From Nitrospirota bacterium (lineage in GTDB: Bacteria > JACPQY01), in assembly GCA_016180645.1 (NCBI GenBank), contig JACPAV010000004.1, positions 95,544 through 159,543 of the forward strand: a stretch of DNA of 64,000 bases, written 5' to 3'. The notes below the pieces were generated by a model that worked only from the letters and a program-made list of their open reading frames with translations, searched no databases and had not been told where the DNA came from. Of this stretch, positions 7,719 to 19,800 are shown piece after piece (position 1 is the first letter of the stretch; the number at the start of each line of letters is the position of its first letter). The position numbers and the translations under genes are program-made.

Positions 7719-9620
7719 CTACCTCGCTAGGCTTTCAAGTGAGTCGCCGGCCGTGTCAGGGGGTGGCAGGATGACACCGTCACAGCCGATGCCGCCGGAG
7801 TCAAAGAGTCGCCAGATCTCATCGTCGTCTGTTGAACGCATGTCCGGTCCGAACCGGAGAAAGGAAATACCCGGGCATGGCAGGGGGGAATTGAACGACA
7901 TGCCTGCCTTGGAATTGTCCGGGGTAGCGGGGTGCGGTGCGACCGGAATGGATCGGATGAGCGCGTAGCACTCGATCTTCCTATGCGAACAGGACGTCAT
8001 TGCGAGAATCCCGCCTGGGCTGCTGTCAAACGATGCCACGCGGCGGCTGAGCTGCGGGTAGGACACCATCGTTTCGTCATAGGGGTTCCCCGGGTCCAAG
8101 GCAGTCCGACCGAAATCGAGGTAGGTGAACCCGTCATGGGCAATGAGTGCCTCGTGGTCTGAGATGAACTCAATCTGGTACCCGGGCCGAAATCGCTCGT
8201 CCAAGTAGAGCCTGTCGTCACTGGTATCGACGGGGTCCGAGCCATAGTCGAAGAGGTAAATCCCCATCCAACTGGGAAGCCACAGGATATTCTTGCTGTC
8301 GGCCAAAATATCAAGGAGGTGATCGTCAAGGATCCCTTGTCCCTCCGCGAAGGTCGCAAGCCAAGTGAGCGTGTGGCCTGAAAAGTCAGGTCGGAAAACG
8401 CTGACACCGTCGACGCCCGTTCCCTCGGTGGCAGTGACATCGAAAGTGGACGCCCACAGATAGCCTTTCGTATCGAGCGCAATCCCGGACACATCTTTGT
8501 CCGGTAATTTGCCTTCACCCAGTTCTTGGAAGGGCACACTCACACCGGCGGAATCTGAGAAGCGAATGCCGGTGCCGAGCCCACCACTTGCAGTCAGACT
8601 TGGGCCAACCTCCGTCAGGTCTAGAAGGCCACTGTACTCATAGGAAAATGGGAACAAATCTCTCATCTCCGGCGAAATCCGATCGAATGGGACGAGAAAG
8701 GAGAGAGTTCTAGGAGCAGCGGTCGGCCCCAACTTGGCAACTTCCGAGAGCCATGTATCGAAGGGGACAGGGGTCAGAACGTCGTCCGAGGGGGAGACGA
8801 TATCTTTCCCCAAATCCAGCTCGAGAATACCTTGGCGCGCCGTCCCGACCCACAGCACTGTATCGGATTTCCAAAGGACACCGGCTGCATCGAGGATACG
8901 TGCAAAGTAGAGCCGCCGTGCGTGAATCCTGTTCTCCCGATCTGCCCACGCGAGATCCAAGTAGTGTAGACCGTAGGACGCGAGGTCCAGGTTGACAGAA
9001 AGGTATATGGAGAGGGAGGAAACGGCACCCATGGTGCAGATGGGATTTCCGAATGGGTCCAGGATTTCCGACTTGGGGAAGATTGTCGCAGGACCGGACT
9101 GGAGCGAGACGAACCCGCGGTCTCCTTTCACCTCGAAGCTCTCTGTCATGAATGTCTTCTTGTCAACCTGGAAAATCGGGTCATCGTCCACGCTCAGAGA
9201 TATCCGCTTGAACGAATCCAAGTAGAGCAGAAGCGGCAATTCCAATCGGACGGTTCCAGAGATTGTAAGGGGGAGGAAACCAGTGCCGCACCCGGCAGGC
9301 CTTTCCCCCTCTTGGGCCGGGTTGGCCGCCACGCAGTACCTGAAGAACTGGCTGCGAATCCATTCGCCCGGGCTATCCTGGCAATCGGACTCGGCGGGTG
9401 GGCAAAGTGACTTTGAGAACGAAAAAGAGACGGGGAGTTCATTGTCGTCCAGCAACACTGCTGAAGAAGGACTGACGCTCACCGCTGCACCGGGATCTGG
9501 TTTTGGGCAGGAGTTATGGGAGCCGATCGGGCTATCCCCTGATCTGGAGCGGTTAGCGCAACTCGCACCAACGACGACTACCCCGAGGAGGCACGCAAGA
9601 ACAATCCCCCGTGTCACCAT
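7719..9620 (-). CDS. Propeller-type lipoprotein (ligand/regulator-propeller-like)
   Basis: The protein has 633 residues with a lipoprotein signal (MVTRGIVLACLLGVVVVGASC). The second half carries propeller blades of the two-component-regulator type: VSGIALDTKGYLWASTFD and DHLLDILADSKNILWLPS, with the G-x-L-W pattern. The N-terminal half has a jelly-roll-like composition with no family I can name. It is predicted to be anchored in the outer membrane or the periplasmic face of the inner membrane. No kinase or transporter partner lies next to it. Confidence 0.68.
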   Translation of the reverse strand: MVTRGIVLACLLGVVVVGASCANRSRSGDSPIGSHNSCPKPDPGAAVSVSPSSAVLLDDNELPVSFSFSKSLCPPAESDCQDSPGEWIRSQFFRYCVAANPAQEGERPAGCGTGFLPLTISGTVRLELPLLLYLDSFKRISLSVDDDPIFQVDKKTFMTESFEVKGDRGFVSLQSGPATIFPKSEILDPFGNPICTMGAVSSLSIYLSVNLDLASYGLHYLDLAWADRENRIHARRLYFARILDAAGVLWKSDTVLWVGTARQGILELDLGKDIVSPSDDVLTPVPFDTWLSEVAKLGPTAAPRTLSFLVPFDRISPEMRDLFPFSYEYSGLLDLTEVGPSLTASGGLGTGIRFSDSAGVSVPFQELGEGKLPDKDVSGIALDTKGYLWASTFDVTATEGTGVDGVSVFRPDFSGHTLTWLATFAEGQGILDDHLLDILADSKNILWLPSWMGIYLFDYGSDPVDTSDDRLYLDERFRPGYQIEFISDHEALIAHDGFTYLDFGRTALDPGNPYDETMVSYPQLSRRVASFDSSPGGILAMTSCSHRKIECYALIRSIPVAPHPATPDNSKAGMSFNSPLPCPGISFLRFGPDMRSTDDDEIWRLFDSGGIGCDGVILPPPDTAGDSLESLAR

Positions 9621-9774
9621 TGCCAGTCATTCTATCACACAGGCAGATGGATTTACGCACACTTCGGGTGAGAAGAATAGAACCAATCCTTGTAGGGTGG
9701 AGCAGGGGGCGAAAGGAGGAGGGCGAGGGGAATGTCGGGGAGGAGTGATTGTCCGCCAACAAGCGCGGCCGAAT

Positions 9775-10200
9775 CTACCTGACAGCCTCAAGCTCCCGAA
9801 GGAGGTCGGCGGGTGGGAGGATGCGGATTGGGCCGGCGCCGCAGAGCACAAGCAAATCTTGATCGCCGGTTACAAGAACTTCTGTCTTTGCGTTCAGTGC
9901 GGCTGCCAGGATCGCGTCGTCGGTTGGATCCCTGCAAACGCTGCGAATATCATCGGGCGTTTCCACCGATTCGAAAACCTGTCGGACAACGCGCATGGCT
10001 TCCGTCGCGTCAGCCGCCGTGAATTCGAAGGTCGTGCGGAGATGCCGCTCGGTTTCCTCGATGACCTGCGAGCTGACTATTCCGGCGATTTCACGTGCCC
10101 GCGCAAGGCGAAGGAGCCGCCGGCAGGTGCCTTCGGTGATGAAGGCCGAAAGGACAACGTTGGTGTCGAAAAAGACCCTCAGACGCGCAGGGCTCTTCAC
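9775..10200 (-). CDS. PIN-family toxin (PIN_3 type)
   Basis: This 141-residue protein starts MKSPARLRVFFDTNVVLSAF. It has the PIN acidic residues in FFDTN, in VIEETERHL and in DPTDDAILAAALNAK, followed by VTGDQDLL. This arrangement is typical of the 'putative toxin component, PIN family' group near COG1569. The start overlaps the stop of the upstream antitoxin gene by 4 bases (10197-10200). Expected activity is metal-dependent RNA cleavage when free of antitoxin. Confidence 0.87.
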   Translation of the reverse strand: MKSPARLRVFFDTNVVLSAFITEGTCRRLLRLARAREIAGIVSSQVIEETERHLRTTFEFTAADATEAMRVVRQVFESVETPDDIRSVCRDPTDDAILAAALNAKTEVLVTGDQDLLVLCGAGPIRILPPADLLRELEAVR

Positions 10201-10415
10201 GAGACGATCTTGAAGACGTCCTCCTCGGACACGATTCCCCGTTTGGCGGCGTGGTCGCGCATGCGAACAAGGAGTCTCTCAAACTTCTCGTCCGAGAGAT
10301 GTTTCTCAACCGCCTGGCGCACGACCAGGCTCCTGGGTACCCTGAGCCGCTTTGCAAGATGAGCAAGCTCCCTCGCAAGGGGCTTCGGCAGGCTGAGGCT
10401 GATCACAGTCCTCAT
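10197..10415 (-). CDS. Ribbon-helix-helix antitoxin of the adjacent PIN toxin
   Basis: The protein has 72 residues: MRTVISLSLPKPLARELAHLAKRLRVPRSLVVRQAVEKHL is a ribbon-helix-helix DNA-binding domain. The remaining tail (RMRDHAAKRGIVSEEDVF) is a plausible toxin-binding region. Translation is coupled to the PIN toxin by a 4-base overlap. The start follows a strong promoter whose -10 lies 7 bases away, so no separate ribosome binding site is expected. Confidence 0.85.
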   Translation of the reverse strand: MRTVISLSLPKPLARELAHLAKRLRVPRSLVVRQAVEKHLSDEKFERLLVRMRDHAAKRGIVSEEDVFKIVS

Positions 10416-10451
10416 GTATTACAGTGTAGTGCGTCGACACCCCCCTGTCAA
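10416..10451 (-). promoter_or_regulatory. Consensus promoter and operator of the PIN/RHH operon
   Basis: Read on the minus strand, TTGACA (10451-10446), 17 bases, TACACT (10428-10423), then 7 bases to the ATG at 10415. A near-perfect inverted repeat, ATTACA-G-TGTAGT (10418-10430, one mismatch), covers the -10 and is the likely operator for the antitoxin. The layout implies a leaderless transcript. Confidence 0.65.
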
Positions 10452-10551
10452 GGGCACCCATTTTCAATTCCGGGATGGGAGTGAATGGCAGCAGCCAGCC
10501 CCGCGAAGGCCTTCGGCTTCCTTCTTTCACGGCCCAGCCGAAGGATGCGGA

Positions 10552-11673
10552 TCAGAAGCGGGATGGGTCAGGTGGGACGGGGGGCTGGAGGAGGAGGGCG
10601 AGGGGGACGTCCGGGAGGGAGGTGACGAAGGCAATGCGGCCGAGCCAATGATCGATCCAGCCGATTTCGGCGGGATCGCGGGAAAGGAACAACGTGAAGT
10701 GAGGATCCGGGGCCTCGAAGATTTCGAATGGGGCGCTCTCCGCTCCCAGTGTCAGTTTCGCCTCGGTGCTGAGGAGGTCGGGGGTAAGGATTTGGAAGCC
10801 GTGGGCCACAGGATTGGCAAGCACGAGCCGTGGCCCTTTCTTGGTAAGCCCGACGCTCACTGCTTGCGGCGCACCACTCACGGCGAAATCCACGCGGGAT
10901 GTGAGGTTGGAGGAGATCCGCGTGACGGCACCCGACCCCGGCCGTGAGACGTAGACACTGCCGGATTCGCCGACCATCATTCCCGTGGGCTTCGAGCCCG
11001 CCGCAAAATCAAGGGATACGATTTCACGGAGGGGGTCCACTCCCAAAACCAAGACCCGGTCTTTCTCCGGAATGGAAACGAAAAGCCGCTCGTTGGTTTC
11101 ATCCAACACCAAACGCCCCGGCCGGCCGGGGAGGTCGTACGCACCGATGTGGGAGAAGTCCTCGTACGACAGGAGCACCATTTGCGGAGGGCTGAACCGC
11201 GCCACGAATACGATGGAACGTGCCGCCCCGTACTTGGCCTCAACCGGATTGGATAAGCCAAGGTTTACTTCGGATTCAATGTCTCCCGTCGCAGCTCTAA
11301 TCGTGTGCATTCTCCCTGATGCGGAAAGGCCGTGGAAGTACCCTCCATCGGGCGAAAACCATCCGGTCCGGAGAGGTTCCGGGAGTGAAACGTCTGCAAT
11401 GAAACGAGGGGTTGAGCTGTCCGGGGAATGAACCCTGACCAGTGACAGTACCGAAGAATCCTCCTCTCGGTTCCAAATAGTCAGTTGGCCGAGCCCAACG
11501 GCGGGTCGAGTCTCGTAGAGGAGGAAGAAAGGTCGCCACACGGAATCGTTCGCCTGGCCGGAGCAGGAGAGAACGGGCAGACAGATTGACAGGATGAACA
11601 GAACCAGCTTGAGGGCATCCGAAAAATCGTGCGGGTATCGGAGCACCCGCAGGCTGAAGCCTGCGCCTACCAT
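10552..11673 (-). CDS. Propeller-like lipoprotein; start disturbed by a palindromic repeat
   Basis: The hydrophobic run LKLVLFILSICLPVLSC is a lipoprotein signal. The following ~330 residues look like a seven-bladed propeller (repeats such as RLVLDETNERLFVSI and YVSRPGSGAVTRIS), similar to YncE/SMP-30-type surfaces. The frame is open back to an ATG at 11739, which overlaps the barrel gene by 13 bases, but residues encoded by 11640-11712 come from a palindromic repeat. I place the start at the ATG at 11673; a GTG at 11652 is also possible. It closes a three-gene lipoprotein/envelope operon starting near 13.15 kb. Confidence 0.6.
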   Translation of the reverse strand: MVGAGFSLRVLRYPHDFSDALKLVLFILSICLPVLSCSGQANDSVWRPFFLLYETRPAVGLGQLTIWNREEDSSVLSLVRVHSPDSSTPRFIADVSLPEPLRTGWFSPDGGYFHGLSASGRMHTIRAATGDIESEVNLGLSNPVEAKYGAARSIVFVARFSPPQMVLLSYEDFSHIGAYDLPGRPGRLVLDETNERLFVSIPEKDRVLVLGVDPLREIVSLDFAAGSKPTGMMVGESGSVYVSRPGSGAVTRISSNLTSRVDFAVSGAPQAVSVGLTKKGPRLVLANPVAHGFQILTPDLLSTEAKLTLGAESAPFEIFEAPDPHFTLFLSRDPAEIGWIDHWLGRIAFVTSLPDVPLALLLQPPVPPDPSRF

Positions 11674-11712
11674 GGTCCAGACTGGGTTCCCCCGCCCGAA
11701 AGCGGGGGAGCG
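11636..11712. repeat. Palindromic repeat element, outer stem plus hairpins
   Basis: On the plus strand: GCAGGCT-GA-AGCCTGC (near 11651-11666), a small CCAG-A-CTGG hairpin, and CCCCCGC-CCGAAA-GCGGGGG (near 11689-11708). They are bracketed by GCGGGTATCG and its imperfect complement CGAATACCGC. The motif ACCATGGTCCA between hairpins also occurs in the elements at 26.7 and 53.2 kb. It overlaps the start region of the minus-strand lipoprotein gene and has been read in frame there. Confidence 0.6.
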
Positions 11713-11726
11713 ACGAATACCGCGAC

Positions 11727-12689
11727 TCAGAAGCGCCATTCGGGACCCACCACGAATTGGAAGCCGCCGAGATCGAGGTTGTCACCCAGCGCGTTGACGT
11801 TTTTCGCGAGCGCGTAGGTGTAGCGTGCGTCGACGGTCACATGAACCATAGGGGTGACGGCATAGGCATAGCCCAAGCCACCGCCGAAGCCGAAGACGTC
11901 GCGATCTACGTCCGGTTCGGCCACCTCTTGGGACTCGGGGAGGAGGTTTTGGAAACTCACGGTCTTGAGCAGCCCGAACAAACCGGCGCCGACGTAAGGA
12001 TAGAGATCGTGGTCACCGCGGAGGAGGTAGAACCGATGAGACGCGAACAGGACCGTCCGGAAAATCTCCAGGCGGCCCAGCGAGTCATTGTTGTTTCGGA
12101 ATTCCTGGTCGCCCTCTGAAGTACCAAGATCGAAACCCAGCGCCAGTCGCGGCGCATACAGGACGTGATAGCTGAGTTGCAACAGGAATGCGTTGAGTTG
12201 GCCGGGCTTGAAATAGGCTTCGTTTCGATGGAAGTAGGCGCTTTTCGGCGGAACGTGCTCGCCGTATTGGAGGCCGACCACGTGCCTGCGCACCGAGGTT
12301 CGGCGCTCATTGGAAGGAGATGGATACTCTTCTGTGGAGTCCGTCGGAATGAGATCGGCGGAGTATTCCTCCTCAAACGTCGGCGCGAACACCACGCCGA
12401 CGCCGCCGAGCAGCGAATAACTGAATGTTCTCCACGGGTGGGCGCTTAGGCTCTCGGCCCGGATCTCTCGCTCCATGGGCTTGTAGCCTTCTTTTTCCAC
12501 GCGGAGTGTCGCTTCATTGTGTTCGATCGCCGGGAAGTCCCACGCCACCGGTGTCTTTCCGATGGGGATATCGTTCAGGTAGACCTGCGCCTCGGGCGGG
12601 TCCGATTTGAAAAGAACCGGGTAGGTCGTTGCGCAGCCCGCGAGGCCGAGGGCTGCGACCCCGATGGCGAGCCTATGGAGCCTGCGCAT
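11727..12689 (-). CDS. PEGA-domain lipoprotein with C-terminal outer-membrane beta-barrel
   Basis: This 320-residue protein has lipobox LAGC at residues 16-19. Residues about 25-75 form a PEGA domain (FKSDPPEAQVYLNDIPIGKTP ... RVEKEGYKPMEREI), a surface module often found on S-layer or envelope proteins. From about residue 140 the sequence is an eight-strand-like barrel ending in GGFQFVVGPEWRF, a terminal aromatic typical of outer-membrane barrels. A lipid anchor, PEGA and barrel in one chain is an unusual combination. It overlaps the upstream gene by 17 bases. Confidence 0.75.
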   Translation of the reverse strand: MRRLHRLAIGVAALGLAGCATTYPVLFKSDPPEAQVYLNDIPIGKTPVAWDFPAIEHNEATLRVEKEGYKPMEREIRAESLSAHPWRTFSYSLLGGVGVVFAPTFEEEYSADLIPTDSTEEYPSPSNERRTSVRRHVVGLQYGEHVPPKSAYFHRNEAYFKPGQLNAFLLQLSYHVLYAPRLALGFDLGTSEGDQEFRNNNDSLGRLEIFRTVLFASHRFYLLRGDHDLYPYVGAGLFGLLKTVSFQNLLPESQEVAEPDVDRDVFGFGGGLGYAYAVTPMVHVTVDARYTYALAKNVNALGDNLDLGGFQFVVGPEWRF

Positions 12690-13143
12690 TGTAGATTCGG
12701 ACGGCGTCGAAGAGGTCTTGCTGGGCGGAGCGGCCCAAGTTCATGGCCGGATACAAGAGTCCGTATCCCGTGACCGTCACCGCCACGGGGAGGAACATGC
12801 CGACTTTCTCATGCGCGGAGAAGAGGACGAATCCGCCCAAGATTCCGCCGAGCGCAAACCCGCTCAGGATCGAGGCTGTCCGGGAATTCTTGCGGGACGA
12901 TTCCACTTTCATCCTGCATTGGGAGCAATCTTCGAGCATCCGCCGGATGGTACCGCTTTCACTGAAGGATTCCCCGAGGGGAACGGCTTCGTTCCCCTTC
13001 ACAACGATGAATCCCAGTGGCGATAGTAGCGGCGCCCACTCCACACGGATTTTTTCGCGCGGGGGGGCCGCCTCCTCTGCTCCGGCATGAAGGGGTTGAA
13101 TACCGATGATCAGGGAGAGCGCGGCGAGGCCAAACCTTTTCAT
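12673..13143 (-). CDS. Exported protein with C-terminal membrane segments, unknown
   Basis: The protein has 156 residues from the ATG at 13143 (an ATG at 13152 adds three). MKRFGLAALSLIIGIQPLHAGAEE is a signal peptide with likely cleavage after HAGA. A CSQC pair lies in the middle. ASILSGFALGGILGGFVLFS and VGMFLPVAVTVTGYGLLYPAM form two membrane-spanning or glycine-zipper segments. It is the first gene of the operon with the PEGA/barrel lipoprotein. I do not recognise the family. Confidence 0.6.
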   Translation of the reverse strand: MKRFGLAALSLIIGIQPLHAGAEEAAPPREKIRVEWAPLLSPLGFIVVKGNEAVPLGESFSESGTIRRMLEDCSQCRMKVESSRKNSRTASILSGFALGGILGGFVLFSAHEKVGMFLPVAVTVTGYGLLYPAMNLGRSAQQDLFDAVRIYNAQAP

Positions 13144-13201
13144 GGCCTGCACATCATACCAATCCCTTGAGAGCGTTTGAAAGGCGGATTGCCGGTTCGC
13201 T

Positions 13202-13354
13202 TTACCAGGGAGGCAGGAGGTTCTCGACTATTTCGAGTACGGTTTGCCTCGGCGACCAACCGAAAACGAGACGGCAGAAGCCAAAGACCAATATGATCAA
13301 CGCCCCCACGACGCCAATGGCCAAGAGGATCTTTGTAGAGAAGGCTGTAACCAA
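13202..13354 (-). CDS. Possible small one-span membrane protein next to 23S rRNA
   Basis: A TTG at 13354 opens a 50-residue frame containing ILLAIGVVGALIILVFGFC, a convincing membrane span, followed by RLVFGWSPRQTVLEIVENLL and a stop at 13202-13204. An in-frame TGA lies just upstream of a CTG at 13372, so no ATG start is available. There is no clear ribosome binding site. The frame sits 50 bases after the 3' end of the 23S gene. It could be a real small protein or the end of a decayed gene. Confidence 0.35.
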   Translation of the reverse strand: MVTAFSTKILLAIGVVGALIILVFGFCRLVFGWSPRQTVLEIVENLLPPW

Positions 13355-13403
13355 ATCGAGTGCGCTGTCCAGACCTCATGCGGAGGTTGGTTGCGAGATG
13401 AGG

Positions 13404-16522
<3,119 letters not shown>

Positions 16523-16715
16523 CCTCATCGCCGCAAACCCAACCTCCGCACAAGTCCTGGACTGTCAGTCACGGACGCCCGCCCATGCGCCGCGCTTACA
16601 CGCGCGACGCGGGGAAAACGCCATGAGACACAAAAAATTCCGACAAAGCAACACCCATGTGCCGCTCCGGCCGGAATTCCTTTTCCCAGCTTGCACATCG
16701 ACTCGGTTTACAACA

Positions 16716-16834
16716 TCTCGAAATCATGACGATTTCGAGACGCGATGCCTTCTCTATGTCATTTTCAAAGAACAATCCCCGGAAGATTCCGGGGACGACT
16801 CGCTATGTGTATCACGGACCGTGTTTCTTGTCAA
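16716..16834 (-). promoter_or_regulatory. Promoter and leader of the 23S rRNA gene
   Basis: Reading the minus strand: TTGACA (16834-16829), 17 bases, TACACA (16811-16806) preceded by an extended TGA, and then CCCCGGAA-GA-TTCCGGGG hairpin (16777-16794). GTTCTTTGAAAAT (16773-16761) follows, resembling the boxA antitermination element of rRNA leaders, and then a 10-bp hairpin, TCTCGAAATC-ATGAC-GATTTCGAGA (16716-16740). About 190 bases remain before the mature 5' end. This shows the 23S gene has its own transcription start. Confidence 0.6.
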
Positions 16835-16870
16835 CGATCCCCTCTGTATTGTAAGATGGAAGCTGTCCAC

Positions 16871-19800
16871 ATGATGAGGGGGTGGGTGTTATTTCTGTTG
16901 AGGGGACTGGCAGTCATGGTGACGTGTCTCGTCCCTCGTCTTTCCCACGCCCTTCTGAACACCACCTGGTCCAAGACCGACCTCACGGCGCAGACGTATC
17001 CGCGCGGAAAGACCCACGCCGTCGTCCTTCAGATCAAGGCGGACAATCCGGATGCCCTAGCCCAGACGGTCACCTCCATCACGGTCACGCGCGTGAACGG
17101 AGCGGACACAGACATCGCCACGGTTCATCTTTTTCTCGACAACGGCGACGGATCGTTCAGCTCTTCAAGCGACAGCGAGCTCGGGACGGCCGGCGCCTTC
17201 TCGGGAAGCACCAAAACTTTCGGTGGACTTTCCGTCTCCATCCCGGCGGTCACCGGCTCAAAGACTTTTTTCGTGACGTACGATCTCTCGACCTCCGCGA
17301 CGAATGGGGCGACGCTGAGCGCCAAGATCAACGCCACGGGAGATATCGCGCAGAACCCCGACGGCGTTGCCGGCACGTTTCCGCTCTCCTCCCTGGGGAC
17401 GGCGGCCACCGGTGGACACTCCGTCAATACGACGCTTTCCTTCACGCAGACGGCCCAGCCGTCCGGCGGCAAGGCGAGGTCGAGCATCACAGCGCCGTAC
17501 ACCGTAACGTACTCGGATGGGACGGCGGTGAGCGCCTTCAGCACGGATCCGACGATCAAGCTCCGCACGGGGAGCACCGACGCAACGGCGACGCTCGTGT
17601 GGGAGGCCGTCAGCGCGCCCGCCGGCCAGTGGAGAGTCCGATGGACGGTGCCGGACATCCAGGCGAGCGCGACGGACTACAACTTTCAAGTGCAGGCTTC
17701 GACGGCGGCTTCCAATGGCAACTCCGGTCCGGCGGCTGCGGTCACCTCGTCCAACTTCATCATCGACACGGGGATCTCATTCAGCGTGACGGCCCAGCCG
17801 GGGAATGGGATGGCGGGATCGACCATATCCGCGGATGTGACCGCCACGCACAGCCAGGGCGGCGCCGCGGCTACGAACTTTTCGACCGCACCCACGGTCA
17901 AAGTCTTCAAGGGGACGGTTGAGACGGCGGCCGCTACGTGGGCCGCGGCAAATGCGGCGGCCGGGCAATATCGTCTCCAATGGACGGTGCCGAATCTCCA
18001 AGCCTCGGGAACGGACTACAAATTCATCCTTTCAGCCGGCAGCGGCACCGATTCGGGGAACAACGGCCCGGCCGCGGCGGTTTCGAGTAGTACGTTCACC
18101 GTGGATACACAACTCACATTCCAGGTGGCCGCTCAACCTGTCACGGCAGCCGCCGGCGATTCCGCCGCGGCGGATTTCACGGTCACCGTTTCCCTCGACA
18201 ATTCGAAGGTGGCCCAGTTCGACACGGCGCCGACGGTCAAGGTGCTCAGCGGAGCATCCGAGGTGGCCACCGCCACCTGGTCTACGCTGGATTCCACCGC
18301 GGGGAGTTACCGAGCCACGTGGTCCATCCCCGCGGGACAGGCAAGTGGTTCCGACTACTCCTTTCAGATGGCGGCCAATTCCGGAGCGCGGTCTGGAAAC
18401 CAGGGTCCGGCGGCAACGGTAAGCACAAACAAGTTCTCCATCACGAACGCGTCGCTCGTTTGGAAATCTCTACCGATCACACCGCAGAAGATTCCCGGAG
18501 GTCGGAAGGCGATGCCGTTGCTCACGCTGCTGGCGCACAACGATGACGTGAACGGGCACGAGGTCAGGCAAATCGTCCTCACATCGAAGAGCTCGTCCGA
18601 CACCGCCGTGTCGAGCATCCACCTATACCTCGATGACGGGGACCAAACGTTCAAGGCGTCATCCGACCGCGAGCTGGGAACGCCCGGGTCGTTCGAATCC
18701 GGGAAGAAGACGTTCGACTTTTCTACGATCGTGGCTCCAGCGGCCGATGTGGTATTTTTCTTCACGGCGGACTTGGCCGCGGGCGCAAAGACGGGAACGC
18801 AGCTCGGCGCCATCCTCGATCAAAAGGGGCACGTGGGACTTGAAGCAGGCGTTGCGGCAAAAGGCACCTTTCCCATCGGATCGCTGGAGACGGCGCACAC
18901 GGTTGACACGACGTTGACCGTGGCCATACTCCAGCCGCCATCGGCCACCGTGAAAGGCTCAACGGCGCAAATGCAATTTTCGGTGGCGCTGTCGGATGGC
19001 ACGAAGCTCGCCGCGCTCAGCCAGAACCCGACTGTGGAAGTGGTGCAGGGATCGTCTCGCGTGGCCGGAGCCGTGGTGGAGCTGTTGGACAAGGACAAAT
19101 CCATTTTCGTGGCGCGATGGGACACGGCCGCCGGTGATCCGCCGGCGGGAGAGGGCTACACGCTGGTGGTCCGTTCGAACACGGCGAAGGACGGCGAAAA
19201 CGTCGGCCCCGCGGAGGACCTTCGGAGCCCGTCGTTCAGTCTCCGCGCGGACACGGCCTCGCAGATGGGATTCTTCAACGGGAATGGTCTGCTTGGTGGA
19301 TGCGTGGCCTCAAGAATGCCGTTGGAGGTCCGCGTGACCGATGTGCAGGGGAACAGCGTCGAAGGTGTGAGCATCACGTTCACGCTTCCGGCGGGTTCGG
19401 ATCCCAGTGCACGGCTGGAGTCCGGTATCGTCAACACCGCGGGGGACGGTGTGGCGCGGGCCAATCTCGTCATCGCAGAAAAGGTTGGCCGAAACACCAT
19501 CCAGGCCACGCGCGAAAGACTGGCCGGCAGCCCGCTTAATTTTTCTGTCGACGGCACGGCCTGCACAGCGGACGCGGCGACGTCCACCATCGAGGTCGAG
19601 CCGGATTCGATCGGGGCGGACGGCGTAACTCCGGTCCAAGTGGTCGCCACGATTCGGGATGCCTTCGGCAACCCTGTCGGAGGCAAGACGGTGGGCTTCC
19701 GGTCGGATTCCGAGAATGACGTGTTCGTTACGTTGGATGAGCAGCCGCTGTTGACCGATCCCCCCGATGCGGTCACCACCAACCCGGATGGGGAGGCGAG

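Noticed and set aside
13153-13378. Possible 5S rRNA gene downstream of 23S
   Set aside because: None of the conserved 5S segments is present on the minus strand in this interval.
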